From: Synechococcus sp. PCC 7336 | GTDB lineage: Bacteria > Cyanobacteriota > Cyanobacteriia > Thermostichales > PCC-7336 | DNA length: 64,000 nt | NCBI RefSeq assembly: GCF_000332275.1 | Contig: NZ_CM001776.1 | Location: 1,969,268 to 2,033,267, forward strand | Direction of reading: 5' to 3' | Shown: positions 48,416 through 57,575 of the stretch, in pieces | How the letters are laid out: every line of letters starts with the position of its first letter | How positions within the stretch are numbered: the first letter of the stretch is position 1 | Translations under genes and position numbers: made by a program | The notes under the pieces: generated by a model | The model's input: only the letters and a program-made list of their open reading frames with translations | Told to the model about the DNA's origin: nothing | Database searches by the model: none

Positions 48416-51400
48416 ATGGCTTCTCCACCTCCAAATGCAGGCGATCGCCTACCGCCAGATTGGGCGTTACAGGAACCCTTGGGCCTCAATAACCCACTGC
48501 TACCGCCCAGACCGTTGGGAGATCGCACGGCGGCACTCCTGCTAAAACCGCTCGGCACGATTCAGTTAGCCATCCTCGATCCCGATTTGGCGAGCAGTTC
48601 TGCGCTACCCTCCGAGCGATCGCCTGTTCCCCCACCTCCGCCTCCCATCGCAGCCACCCCCACAGATTCCGTTCGAGCCGAAGTCACTGTTAGCGATCGC
48701 GCAAGGGTTCCACAACAGAATCGCCCCAGTTCCAGCGCAGAAAGCCCTCCAGCCCTCCAACGATCCTCTGCTACACCTGCTCCTGGCTCCGAGCTCACGC
48801 CATCTAGCCCCCCACAGAGTTCCTCCCCTCCGCCAGCCCGCGAATCGTCTGCTCCTCTTCAGGGGCGATCGCCTCAACCCTCTGCCTCAGTCGAGCCCAC
48901 TTCCCCGCTTTCACCCAGTCAATCCCCCTCTACCGCCTCAGAGCGATCTCGGGAGGTTTTGCAACGGTCCGAGATGGTTGGAGAATCCTCTCCTGCCAGC
49001 CAACAGACTCCCATCGAGCCAAGTTCTAGCCAACCCTTTTCTCCCCAGCGGATGGGCGAATCCCAATTGCCGCTGCAAGCCAAGCTGGGTTCTTCAGAGA
49101 CTTCAGTCGCGATCTCTGACACTACCGAACAAGTAACGCCCAGTGCTGCCGCCAGCTCGCCTCCTGTAAGCTCGACAGGCGATCGCTTTCCCAGCTCTCC
49201 CCAGCCTGAAGCCCTCTCGACTGAAACCCTACAGCGATCGCCCGATGCGAGCGGCAGCCAAAGTCCCCCCGGCAACTCTCCCACAACTGCACCCCCCATG
49301 GATGCAGATATAGCAACAGCGAACCGAACCGAAGATCTATCTACCTCCGATCCCTCTGCAGAAGCAACTCCAAGCAGCCCTTCCAGCACCTGGTCTGCCC
49401 AGTTAGAAACCTCCTCCTCCTTCCCCCGCGACTCCGCGCCACCCCCCGAACGCTCCGCTCCCTCCACCCAGCTCCCCCCGAGTTCTCGTCCCTCCCAAGC
49501 CGATCCCTCGACAGTGGTGCAACGGCAGCCTGCCTCTAGTCCCCTGTCCCCTCATCCGCCAGCACTCGTGCCGACACAGGACGGCGACTCATCCGATACG
49601 GCGACTCCCCCGCTCGCTCCCTCTGCCAGTAACGCACCTGCAACTTCGACCGAGAGCTTCCCAACAGAGGGTTCCTCTGCGATCGCCGAACCTCTCCAAC
49701 GCTCCGCACCTGCCCCAGACTCCCTTCGCGAAACTGAGCTTGGAGAGGTTGCCCTTGGTCCGTCCGAGGTTATCCCTCCGACAGTGCTTCAGCCCAGTCG
49801 CGACTCAACCGCACAACCCGATCCGCTCGCCAAGGCTGTGGAAGCAGGGTTGGGCGTCTCCTCAGATCCCTCTATTCAGGCGGCTCCGATACCTGATGAC
49901 ACGAGCCGGACTGAGGCAGGGGGCAGGAGCAGTTTTTCAATAGACCAGTCGCCCGTTCCCAGTGGAGAAACAGGGGATCGGACAACTCCCCAGATTCAGA
50001 GTTCCGCTTCAGAAACATCTGTGTCGGTAGATCCCCCTGCCGCTCCCGAGTTCGGCACCATTCAACGTCAAAACTCTACTGAACTATCCGCCGCGTCTTC
50101 CCCATTGCCGGACTCCGACCGAGCCGACAGCCTGACAACTGAGCCGTCCAGCCCAACGGTTTCCTCGCGAGAGAGCGGCGATCGCCCCTTATCCCAGTCC
50201 GAAAATCTCGCCCCTCAGGTCGCTAAATTCCAAGATTCAGTCACTGCTACTCCCGAACTCGTTCAACGACAATCTGCCGAGCCACCCACAACACTTCCCC
50301 CATCGGCAGACAACACCGATCTACCCAGCAGTTCTCTGACCCAGAGCGATCGCGCGATCGCTGCAGAGGCTGGAGAGTACCCTCTCCCCCCAATCGAATC
50401 TCCCTCTGCCCGGGGTGCTGAATCTTTAGAGACAGCCGCAGTTTCCACTCCCGAGATCGTTCAACGCCAATCGGCTCCCGAGCTATCTAGAACACCCCCT
50501 CAATCGCCGGTTATTTCCGAGGCGATCGACAGTTCTTCATCTGCACAGACCAGAGCGATTAGCGATGTAGAAGCAGGAGGCGATCGCCCTCTTGCCCCAA
50601 CCGACTTCCCCACTCCAGAGGTGACTGCTGCGGCAGATTCACCCTCCAGCTCAGAAACCATTCAACGCCAAGACTTTACAGGCCCACCCGAGTCCCCTCA
50701 ATCGCCCGATCGTGCCGATGTTCCCGACAGCACTGCACCCGAAGCGTACCTCCCGACAGTTGATTTGCCAGGAGGAAGCGATCGCCCTCTTGCCCCAACC
50801 GACTACCCCATTCCAGAGGTGACTACTTCGGCAGATTCACCTTCCCTCTCAGAAACCATTCAACGCCAAGACTTTACAAGCCCATCTGAGTCCCCCCAAT
50901 CACCCGATCGTGCCGATGTTCCCGGTAGCAGTTCACCCGAAGCGTATCGCCCGAAAGTTGATTTGCCGGGAGGAAGCGATCGCCCTCTTGCCCCAACCGA
51001 CTACCCCATTCCAGAGGTGACTGCTTCGTCAGATTCACCTTCCAGCTCAGAAACCATTCAACGCCAAGACTTTACAGGCCCACCCGAGTCCCCTCAACTG
51101 CCTGACAATGCCGATGTTCCCGGCAGTACTTCAGAAGCATACCGCCCGACAGTTGATTTACCGGGGGGAGGCGATCGCCCTCTTGCCCCAACCGACTACA
51201 ATCCCAATCCAGAGGTGACTGCTTCGTCAGATTCACCTTCTAGCTCAGAAACCATTCAACGCCAAGACTTTACAGGCCCACCCGAGTCCCCTCAACTGCC
51301 TGACAATGCCGATGTTCCCGGCAGTACTTCAGAAGCGTACCGCCCGACAGTTGATTTACCGGAGGGAGGCGATCGCCCTCTTGCCCCAACCGACTTCCCC

Positions 51401-53701
51401 ACTCCAGAGGTGGCAGCAGCAGACTCACCCATAGCTACCACCTCAGAAACCATTCAACGACAAGACTCGACGGACCCATCCGAACCTCTCCAATCGCCAG
51501 ACAATACCGATGTTCCCGGCAGCGCTGCATCCGAACCGTACAACCCGACAGTGGATTTGTCGGAGAGAGGCGATCGCCCTCTTGCCCCAAACAACTCCCC
51601 CAATCCAGAAGTAAATGTTTCGGCAGATTCACCTTCCAGCTCAGAAACCATTCAACGCCAAGACTTTACAAGCCCATCCGAGTCTTCCCAATCGCCCGAT
51701 CGTGCCGATGTTCCCGACAGCACTTCACCCGAAGCGTACCGCCCGACAGTTGATTTGCCGACAGGAGGCGATCGTCCTCTCGCCCCAACCGACTTCCCCA
51801 CTCCAGAAGTAAATGTTTCGGCAGATTCACCTTCCAGCTCAGAAACTATTCAGCGTCAAGACTTTACAGGCTCACCCGAGTCCCCTCAACTGCCTGACAA
51901 TGCCGATGTTCCCAGCAGCACTTCAGAAGCATACCGCCCGACAGTTGATTTACCGGAGGGGGGCGATCGCCCTCTTACCCCAACCGACTTCCCCACTCCA
52001 GAGGTGACTGCTTCGGCAGGTTCACCTTCCCTCTCAGAAACCATTCAACGCCAAGACTTTACAAGCCCATCTGAGTCCCCCCAATCACCCGATCGTGCCG
52101 ATGTTCCCAGCAGCACTGCACCCGAAACGTATCGCCCGACAGTTGATTTGCCGGAGGGAGGCGATCGCCCGCTCTCTCCAACCGAACTCCCTGCTCCAGA
52201 GACTACTGAATCTACAAACTCACCGACAGTCTCTACTTCTGAAACCATTCAGCGCCAAGGCTCTACTGACCCATCCGAGTCTTCCCAATCATCTGATAAT
52301 GCCAATGTTCCCAGCAGCGCTTTAGCCCCATTGCCAAGCCCGACAGTTGATTTGCCGGAGAAAAGCGATCGCGTTTCCCCCCCACCCGAAACACCCCAAC
52401 TGCAAACCCATGCAGATACCTCGACCGCATCAGCCACCCCCATTCAACGGCAACTGGCCCCAACTGAGAGTGAAGGGGTAACCCTTAGCCGCAACCGTTC
52501 CTCTGAAACGATCGAGAGATCGCCGATTTCCCCCCCCGATCGCCCCTCAGCCCTCACCGCATCCCCCCCTTCAGAGCGGTCTCAAAGGGACGATCGCGAT
52601 CGTTCCACAACCCCCGCTCCAGATTCAGTCTCCAACGATCGCGACAGCGCAATTCCCCCACCGCCAAGCCCCGTCAGTCCAGCCACCAGCATTCTCCCAG
52701 ACAGCATCCAGCATTCGTCTTCAGGGCAGCCCACCGATCTAGCCAATCCCCAGCCAGACCCCTCAGTCAGCGACTCAGCGACCGCCTTGCCATCCGATCC
52801 CCTTCGCAAGTCATCCACCCCATTGCCACATCCCATCGATCGGGCTGCTGCCCCCCATTCACAACCGATCCAGCGATCGCCCCACCCCGATCCCCAAACT
52901 GAGAGCCCTCACCCTTCAACCCGCCAATCCCAGCCGGTTGCGTCAACTCTGTCCGCTCCACAACTCTCACCAGCATCTACCCCTCTCTCCCAATCCACCG
53001 CTGATGCGAGCGCTACTCAGTCACAGATTCCACCCCTGCCCCGCGTACTCCAACGGCTGAGTATCCTGAAGCCCCTAGTAACCTCACAGCCTCTCATCGC
53101 CCGTGCGATCGCCGAACCAGACGATCTCCCTCAGTCCTCCTCCTCCTCTACCCCCACCCCAACGCCCCCAGCCAATCGCGATCGCCCATCTATCCCCGCA
53201 TATACTCCAGTGGTGCCGACGCGATCGCCCGCTCCAGCCCCGATTGCCCAGCGCCGCGATCGCCCCTCTCGGCAATTAGAGTCCCTCTCTTTGTCAGGCG
53301 ATCGACCTCGTCTGCCAGCCCCATCCGCGCCAACATTGCAATTGAGCAAAGCTGCCAATTTGCCCCCCCAATCAGCCTCAGCAGTTCCCCAACAATGGTC
53401 CAGCCTAGAAGACTTATTTTCTGCAGGAACCACTCCTCCACAGCCTCCTCCAAACTCCCGAGCGCTCTCTCGATCCCCCGATCCACCGATCGTTCAAGCT
53501 CGATCGGAGTCGCCGAACGGCCTGAGTCCACCCCCCTCGGCTCCTATAACACTTCAGTCAGATGCGACGGGTGAAGCCAAAGCTCGGCAACTGAACCAAC
53601 ACATTGACATCCTCGCCCGCACCATTTATCCACTGCTAAAACAGCGATTGGCGATCGAGCGAGAGCGTCAGGGAGGCTCGGCAGGTCGCCTACCTTGGTA
53701 G
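48416..53701 (+). CDS. 1,761-residue Pro/Ser-rich disordered protein of the CIS gene group
   Basis: The protein is almost wholly low complexity (Pro, Ser, Thr, Ala, Asp, Gln) and predicted disordered. Short QR motifs (LQRS, VQRQ, IQRQ) recur throughout. The middle (about residues 745-1345) holds nine repeats of ~66 residues, each opening SETIQRQ. Only the last ~40 residues look folded: a helix, LNQHIDILARTIYPLLKQRL, then AIERERQGG and a terminal GRLPW. This resembles the end of the 88-residue protein at 47607. The gene starts 21 bp after the tube gene and ends 42 bp before the next CIS gene, so it is surely part of the same unit. A tether, tape-measure or cargo-organising role is possible but unproven. 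There is no signal peptide. Confidence 0.8.
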   Translation: MASPPPNAGDRLPPDWALQEPLGLNNPLLPPRPLGDRTAALLLKPLGTIQLAILDPDLASSSALPSERSPVPPPPPPIAATPTDSVRAEVTVSDRARVPQQNRPSSSAESPPALQRSSATPAPGSELTPSSPPQSSSPPPARESSAPLQGRSPQPSASVEPTSPLSPSQSPSTASERSREVLQRSEMVGESSPASQQTPIEPSSSQPFSPQRMGESQLPLQAKLGSSETSVAISDTTEQVTPSAAASSPPVSSTGDRFPSSPQPEALSTETLQRSPDASGSQSPPGNSPTTAPPMDADIATANRTEDLSTSDPSAEATPSSPSSTWSAQLETSSSFPRDSAPPPERSAPSTQLPPSSRPSQADPSTVVQRQPASSPLSPHPPALVPTQDGDSSDTATPPLAPSASNAPATSTESFPTEGSSAIAEPLQRSAPAPDSLRETELGEVALGPSEVIPPTVLQPSRDSTAQPDPLAKAVEAGLGVSSDPSIQAAPIPDDTSRTEAGGRSSFSIDQSPVPSGETGDRTTPQIQSSASETSVSVDPPAAPEFGTIQRQNSTELSAASSPLPDSDRADSLTTEPSSPTVSSRESGDRPLSQSENLAPQVAKFQDSVTATPELVQRQSAEPPTTLPPSADNTDLPSSSLTQSDRAIAAEAGEYPLPPIESPSARGAESLETAAVSTPEIVQRQSAPELSRTPPQSPVISEAIDSSSSAQTRAISDVEAGGDRPLAPTDFPTPEVTAAADSPSSSETIQRQDFTGPPESPQSPDRADVPDSTAPEAYLPTVDLPGGSDRPLAPTDYPIPEVTTSADSPSLSETIQRQDFTSPSESPQSPDRADVPGSSSPEAYRPKVDLPGGSDRPLAPTDYPIPEVTASSDSPSSSETIQRQDFTGPPESPQLPDNADVPGSTSEAYRPTVDLPGGGDRPLAPTDYNPNPEVTASSDSPSSSETIQRQDFTGPPESPQLPDNADVPGSTSEAYRPTVDLPEGGDRPLAPTDFPTPEVAAADSPIATTSETIQRQDSTDPSEPLQSPDNTDVPGSAASEPYNPTVDLSERGDRPLAPNNSPNPEVNVSADSPSSSETIQRQDFTSPSESSQSPDRADVPDSTSPEAYRPTVDLPTGGDRPLAPTDFPTPEVNVSADSPSSSETIQRQDFTGSPESPQLPDNADVPSSTSEAYRPTVDLPEGGDRPLTPTDFPTPEVTASAGSPSLSETIQRQDFTSPSESPQSPDRADVPSSTAPETYRPTVDLPEGGDRPLSPTELPAPETTESTNSPTVSTSETIQRQGSTDPSESSQSSDNANVPSSALAPLPSPTVDLPEKSDRVSPPPETPQLQTHADTSTASATPIQRQLAPTESEGVTLSRNRSSETIERSPISPPDRPSALTASPPSERSQRDDRDRSTTPAPDSVSNDRDSAIPPPPSPVSPATSILPDSIQHSSSGQPTDLANPQPDPSVSDSATALPSDPLRKSSTPLPHPIDRAAAPHSQPIQRSPHPDPQTESPHPSTRQSQPVASTLSAPQLSPASTPLSQSTADASATQSQIPPLPRVLQRLSILKPLVTSQPLIARAIAEPDDLPQSSSSSTPTPTPPANRDRPSIPAYTPVVPTRSPAPAPIAQRRDRPSRQLESLSLSGDRPRLPAPSAPTLQLSKAANLPPQSASAVPQQWSSLEDLFSAGTTPPQPPPNSRALSRSPDPPIVQARSESPNGLSPPPSAPITLQSDATGEAKARQLNQHIDILARTIYPLLKQRLAIERERQGGSAGRLPW
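50640..52450 (+). repeat. Nine tandem ~198-bp coding repeats in the CIS disordered protein
   Basis: Units share SETIQRQDFT, SPDRADVP, YRPTVDLP and GDRPLAPTD blocks and run about 66 residues each. Their DNA is strongly conserved in blocks, and almost every unit carries a HIP1 site in the GCGATCGCCCTCTTGCCCC stretch that encodes DRPLAP. Some neighbours are near identical (the units around 51040 and 51230), others diverged, which indicates repeated unequal exchange. Confidence 0.9.
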
Positions 53702-53743
53702 CCCCGAGAGCCATCCCATCCCTACTGCGTTGAGGACACCAAT

Positions 53744-54250
53744 ATGCCTGCCTATCCTGCCAAAGCCGAACTCACTGCCGAAAGTGGCGGTACCACCATT
53801 ACATTCATGTTCAACCCCTCCGAACTGAGTTTCAGCCGCTCGATGCAGATCAACTCTTCCAGCGGCGCGCGCACCGACGACGGCACCCCCAAAGTCAGCT
53901 TTGGCTACTTCAATCCCTACAGTCTCAGCATCAGCAACATCCTGTTCGACACCTACGAAACCGGCAAGGATGTCATGAGCGAGTACATTAGCAAACTCCA
54001 AGATGCATTGGAATTCAAAAGCGCTAGCGAGCGCCGTCCGCCCATTTATCTATTTGCTTGGGGCGATCGCGAATACTTGCGCTGTTTTGTCCAAAGCCTC
54101 AGCTATAAATTGACGCTATTTCTCCCGGACGGTACGCCCGTGAGAGCCGTGGTCGATCTCAGTCTCCAACAAATCGACGAATGGGATCCTCCCCCCAGCA
54201 CGAGCAGCGGTAATCCCAGCCCAGCAGAGCGCTCGGCCAGTTCTCGCTAG
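53744..54250 (+). CDS. CIS tube/baseplate-junction protein (Afp7/gp53 N-domain type)
   Basis: The 168 residues have the hallmark opening AELTAESGGTTITFMFNPSE, then LSFSRSMQI, of the conserved 'CIS tube' family. This is followed by LSISNILFDTYETGKDV, PPIYLFAWGDREYLRCFVQS, and VRAVVDLSLQQIDEW. In characterised extracellular contractile systems the homologous domain caps the inner tube at the baseplate, often followed by a LysM. Here the LysM is absent and the protein ends in a short Ser/Pro tail. The gene follows the disordered protein by 42 bp. Its last four bases overlap the stop of the convergent transferase gene. Confidence 0.88.
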   Translation: MPAYPAKAELTAESGGTTITFMFNPSELSFSRSMQINSSSGARTDDGTPKVSFGYFNPYSLSISNILFDTYETGKDVMSEYISKLQDALEFKSASERRPPIYLFAWGDREYLRCFVQSLSYKLTLFLPDGTPVRAVVDLSLQQIDEWDPPPSTSSGNPSPAERSASSR

Positions 54251-55443
54251 CGATCGCGCCCTCGCTCCACCTCACTTGTAGGTGCCTCGCTCGCAACCTG
54301 ATGGGGAAGGCCATTTTCAGCCCCATTCTCAGCCTCACTCGGCTGGCCCAGTGCCGCGCCATTCTCTGTCTGGGGCTGTCTCGGCAAGCGCTGGCGACGT
54401 GCCGCAGACAGACGACGAGAGCGTTTCCACACTTCCCACGTCGCGACAACAACAATGACTGACGCACCGGCCAAATAAGTCCCGCCTGAGGGCAACCCCG
54501 TCATCACCAGTGCCAAACTTCCCATCCACAGCGTCAGAGAGTAGATAAACAAGACCGTGAGGCGGTGGGGTACGCCTGCGTGCATGAGGCGGTGATGCAG
54601 GTGGCGATTGTCAGCTAAAAACGGCGACTTACCCTGGCAGAGACGACTGAAAATCACTGTGGACATATCGATGATGGGCACCGCAAGAATGCAAAATGGC
54701 AGCAAAATGGCCAGTGTCGTCAAGCCTTTTGCCACGCCGATTACGCCAATCCCCGCCAGCGAAAATCCGAGGAAGTAAGCCCCGCCATCCCCCATAAAAA
54801 TCTGAGCGGGCCGAAAATTATAGCGCAAGAACCCCAACGATCCCCCCGCCAGCGCTGATGCAATCATCGCGGCCCCCGTCTGACCCGACAGCAGCGTCAC
54901 AATCAGCAAAATTACCGCAGCAATTCCCGATACACCTGCGGCTAAGCCGTCTAAACCATCCATCCAGTTGATGGCATTGGCCAACCCCACCAACCACAAC
55001 ACCGTCACCGTCCAACTGACGGGATCGGGCAAATCGACCGTGCCGACGAACGGTAGCGTAATAAATTCAATGCTGACTCCCACCTTCCAAGCGGCGGTGG
55101 CGACCGCTGCCTGCAACACCAAGCGCAGGCTGGCTGGCAGTTGAAACAGGTCATCCGCCAAGCCAATAAAGAAAAAGAGCAGCCCCCCAACGGTGACCCC
55201 CCACAACTCGTATTCCTTTTCGGTGGGCATGTAGCCAAATTCCCCTGTCCGCCATACGAGCAGGAGGGAGACAATCGTGCCCAAAAAGATAGAAACTCCC
55301 CCCAGGCGAACCATAGGGCGATTGTGGACCTTGCGATCGGCAGGAAGGTCGAACCGGCCACTGCGCAGCCCGACAGCTTTCACAGTGGGTGTAGTCCACA
55401 ATACTACACAGGCGGCAGCCAGAAAGGCGACCAGATAGGCCAT
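54247..55443 (-). CDS. WecA/MraY-type undecaprenyl-phosphate sugar-phosphate transferase
   Basis: The 398 residues form about ten membrane helices and carry the family's cytoplasmic motifs. These are KVHNRPMVRLGG with GV near the start, GLADDLFQLP (acidic pair), NAINWMDGLDGLAAG (catalytic Asp), IFMGDGGAYFLGF, and the HLHHRLMHAG loop typical of the WecA/TagO branch rather than MraY. Such enzymes load a sugar-1-phosphate onto undecaprenyl phosphate, the first membrane step of O-antigen, S-layer glycan or wall-polymer synthesis. A ~50-residue polar C-terminal tail follows the last helix. It lies 6 bp after glyA, likely in one transcript, and overlaps the convergent CIS gene by 4 bp. Confidence 0.92.
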   Translation of the reverse strand: MAYLVAFLAAACVVLWTTPTVKAVGLRSGRFDLPADRKVHNRPMVRLGGVSIFLGTIVSLLLVWRTGEFGYMPTEKEYELWGVTVGGLLFFFIGLADDLFQLPASLRLVLQAAVATAAWKVGVSIEFITLPFVGTVDLPDPVSWTVTVLWLVGLANAINWMDGLDGLAAGVSGIAAVILLIVTLLSGQTGAAMIASALAGGSLGFLRYNFRPAQIFMGDGGAYFLGFSLAGIGVIGVAKGLTTLAILLPFCILAVPIIDMSTVIFSRLCQGKSPFLADNRHLHHRLMHAGVPHRLTVLFIYSLTLWMGSLALVMTGLPSGGTYLAGASVIVVVATWEVWKRSRRLSAARRQRLPRQPQTENGAALGQPSEAENGAENGLPHQVASEAPTSEVERGRDR

Positions 55444-55449
55444 ATCAGC

Positions 55450-56778
55450 TCAGACGAGGGCAGCAGCAGCAGTGGCAGTCAGGTGGGGGTAGAGGGGAAA
55501 TGTTTCGCACAAGTCGGCCACCTGCTGACGGCAGTAGGCTAGCACATTTTCATCCTCAGGACTCTGCAAAGAATCCGCAATCAGGTCGGCAATGCGCTCG
55601 AACTCGGCTTCTTTCAAGCCTCGGGTGGTGAGGGCGGGCGAGCCGAGGCGCAAGCCACTGGCCACAAAGGGGGATTCGGGATCGAACGGCACTGTGTTTT
55701 TGTTGGCGGTAATGTGGATTTTTTCCATCAGCGCATCAGCCCGTTTGCCAGTCATGCGAGGATCGGAGACAGTCCCTCGTTCGGTCAGATAGGCGGTCAC
55801 AGAGCGCAGGTCGAGTAAGACTAAGTGATTGTCTGTACCGCCAGAGACTGGCTTGATGCCGCGCGCCTGCAACCGCCCTGCCAAGGCCCGAGCATTGGCA
55901 ATCACCTGCCCGGAATAGTCTTTGAACTCGGGTTGCAGGGCTTCGCCAAACGCGACGGCTTTAGCGGCAATGACATGCTCTAGCGGCCCCCCTTGACTGC
56001 CGGGGAAGACGGCTTTGTTGAATTGCTTGCCCAGATCGGCGTCGCGGGTCAGGATGAGACCGCCGCGAGGGCCGCGCAGGGTTTTGTGGGTGGTGGTGGT
56101 GACCACATCGCACAGCGGCACGGGGTTGGGATGGTGGCCGCTGGCGACTAACCCGGCGATGTGGGCGATATCGGCCATCAGGTAGCAGCCCACCTCGTCA
56201 GCCACGTCGCGGAAGGCTTGGAAGTCGATGGTGCGGGGGTAGGCGGAGTAGCCGCAGATGATGATTTTAGGCTTGTGCTCTAGAGCGAGGTTGCGAATTT
56301 GTTCGAAGTCGAGGCGTTCGGTTTCGGGGTTGACGCCGTAATGGACGACATTGAACCATTTGCCCGAGACATTGACGGGGGAACCGTGGGTGAGGTGGCC
56401 GCCGTGGGACAGTTCCATGCCCATGATGGTGTCTCCCGGTTGCAGCAGGGCGAGGAAGACGGCGAAGTTGGCCTGGGCTCCCGAGTGGGGCTGGACGTTG
56501 GCCATCTCGGCCCCGAACAGTTGCTTGGCCCGATCGATCGCCAGTTGTTCGGTGCGATCGACCTGCTCGCAGCCGCCGTAGTAGCGCTTACCGGGTAACC
56601 CTTCGGCATATTTATTAGTCAGGACAGAACCTTGCGCTGCCATCACCGCTGCAGAGGTGAAGTTTTCGCTGGCGATCATTTCGAGGCAATCGCGCTGCCG
56701 CTCCAATTCAGAAAACAGAATGCCATAAACTTCTGGATCGGTATCGGCGAGAAAGTCTAGGTTCGTATGTGCGGCCAC
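55450..56778 (-). CDS. glyA: Serine hydroxymethyltransferase
   Basis: The 442 residues cover the whole PLP-dependent fold. Visible are [20 protein letters not shown] near residue 37, [53 protein letters not shown], and the PLP-lysine segment [13 protein letters not shown] near residue 235. [16 protein letters not shown] replaces the usual GxxAEx segment of many homologues. The enzyme makes glycine and methylene-tetrahydrofolate from serine in the cytoplasm and serves photorespiration as well. The gene is upstream of the WecA-type gene with a 6-bp gap. The ATG at 56778 fits the family start. Confidence 0.97.
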   Translation of the reverse strand: MAAHTNLDFLADTDPEVYGILFSELERQRDCLEMIASENFTSAAVMAAQGSVLTNKYAEGLPGKRYYGGCEQVDRTEQLAIDRAKQLFGAEMANVQPHSGAQANFAVFLALLQPGDTIMGMELSHGGHLTHGSPVNVSGKWFNVVHYGVNPETERLDFEQIRNLALEHKPKIIICGYSAYPRTIDFQAFRDVADEVGCYLMADIAHIAGLVASGHHPNPVPLCDVVTTTTHKTLRGPRGGLILTRDADLGKQFNKAVFPGSQGGPLEHVIAAKAVAFGEALQPEFKDYSGQVIANARALAGRLQARGIKPVSGGTDNHLVLLDLRSVTAYLTERGTVSDPRMTGKRADALMEKIHITANKNTVPFDPESPFVASGLRLGSPALTTRGLKEAEFERIADLIADSLQSPEDENVLAYCRQQVADLCETFPLYPHLTATAAAALV

Positions 56779-57044
56779 AGCAATTCCCCGAGATGCGATG
56801 AAAGCGCCGCAATCTTAACACGAATCTGCGGTATTCTGCGATACCTTTTTTGGCGTTAGATTGGCTGAGTGAGAGAGGGTAGCGGTCTTCGCGTTCGCAA
56901 GCGATATGCCTGGTTTTAGCCTGTTCGTGCGAGAGATGTCTTGCGAGATGTAAAGTTCTCTAGCAATGTGGGTCACAGCCCGATTCCTAGTTCGATTGCT
57001 GCGGTATCGTAGTGAATGATTTTAACAAAACCTTGAGGTTCGTT

Positions 57045-57143
57045 ATGGCCCTAAGCGAAAGCCAAATCTTTTTCATTCTATTTCACGCTCTAGTCCCCGC
57101 TGTCTTCGCTGTGCTGTTGGGGAGCTCTTTGGCTGAAGGCTAG
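57045..57143 (+). CDS. psaM: Photosystem I reaction-centre subunit XII (PsaM-like)
   Basis: A 32-residue hydrophobic peptide begins MALSESQIFFILFHALVPAV and ends in SSLAEG. It aligns well with PsaM (MALTDTQVYxALxxALLPxVLA...LSTELYK): the MAL-x3-Q opening, the AL-x-PA-V core and a single membrane helix are shared, but the C-terminal FRLSTELYK is changed. PsaM sits in the thylakoid membrane at the PSI trimer interface. The peptide is too short for ordinary ORF finders. An intrinsic terminator follows 48 bp after the stop codon. Another one-helix photosynthetic peptide is the main alternative. Confidence 0.72.
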   Translation: MALSESQIFFILFHALVPAVFAVLLGSSLAEG

Positions 57144-57190
57144 TCTGCCGAGCGATCGCCCCAGTCATCTCTCAAATACATACATCTTTT

Positions 57191-57223
57191 ACCTGCACCT
57201 GCTGTTCGCGAGTGCAGGTTTTT
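57191..57223 (+). terminator. Intrinsic terminator after psaM
   Basis: ACCTGCAC (57191-57198) pairs perfectly with GTGCAGGT (57212-57219) around a 13-nt loop, followed by TTTTT on the plus strand. It separates psaM from the convergent tatA gene. On the minus strand no T-run follows, so it mainly serves psaM. Confidence 0.85.
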
Positions 57224-57291
57224 GTTCGTTCTAGTCGCCAATGCCCTCGGGGCGATTGCCGAGCTACTGCGGTTTCTGTGGAGCAACCACC

Positions 57292-57486
57292 TTATTCTGC
57301 TTCGCCGCCCTCGGGCTTTGGCTCGCTCTTGCCCGCGTCTGTGGACGTATTCATCTCGTCCTTAAACCCTTTCAATGCCTTGCCGATCGAACTGCCCAGT
57401 TCGGGGAGTTTCTTAGGGCCGAAGACCACGACTGCAATGATGCCGATGATAGCGAGTTCGGGCACTCCCATACCGAAGATACTCAT
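57292..57486 (-). CDS. tatA: Sec-independent (twin-arginine) translocase subunit TatA/E
   Basis: Starting at ATG 57486 gives 64 residues beginning MSIFGMGVPELAIIGIIAVV, the classic TatA membrane helix. The FGPKKLPELG hinge follows, then an amphipathic helix, SSIGKALKGFKDEMN, and a charged tail. An upstream start at 57516 would add 10 residues not seen in the family and would spoil the usual N-terminus. TatA forms the variable pore through which folded proteins cross the thylakoid or plasma membrane. The gene is single, downstream of dprA on the same strand. TatC is not in the window. Confidence 0.95.
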   Translation of the reverse strand: MSIFGMGVPELAIIGIIAVVVFGPKKLPELGSSIGKALKGFKDEMNTSTDAGKSEPKPEGGEAE

Positions 57487-57575
57487 GCATTCCTCCCTTA
57501 GCGCCTCAATTGGCACGATTGTCCCATTCGATGACCCTCAGCGTAACATGCCCCCCTCGCGAAATTGGGGTGGTG

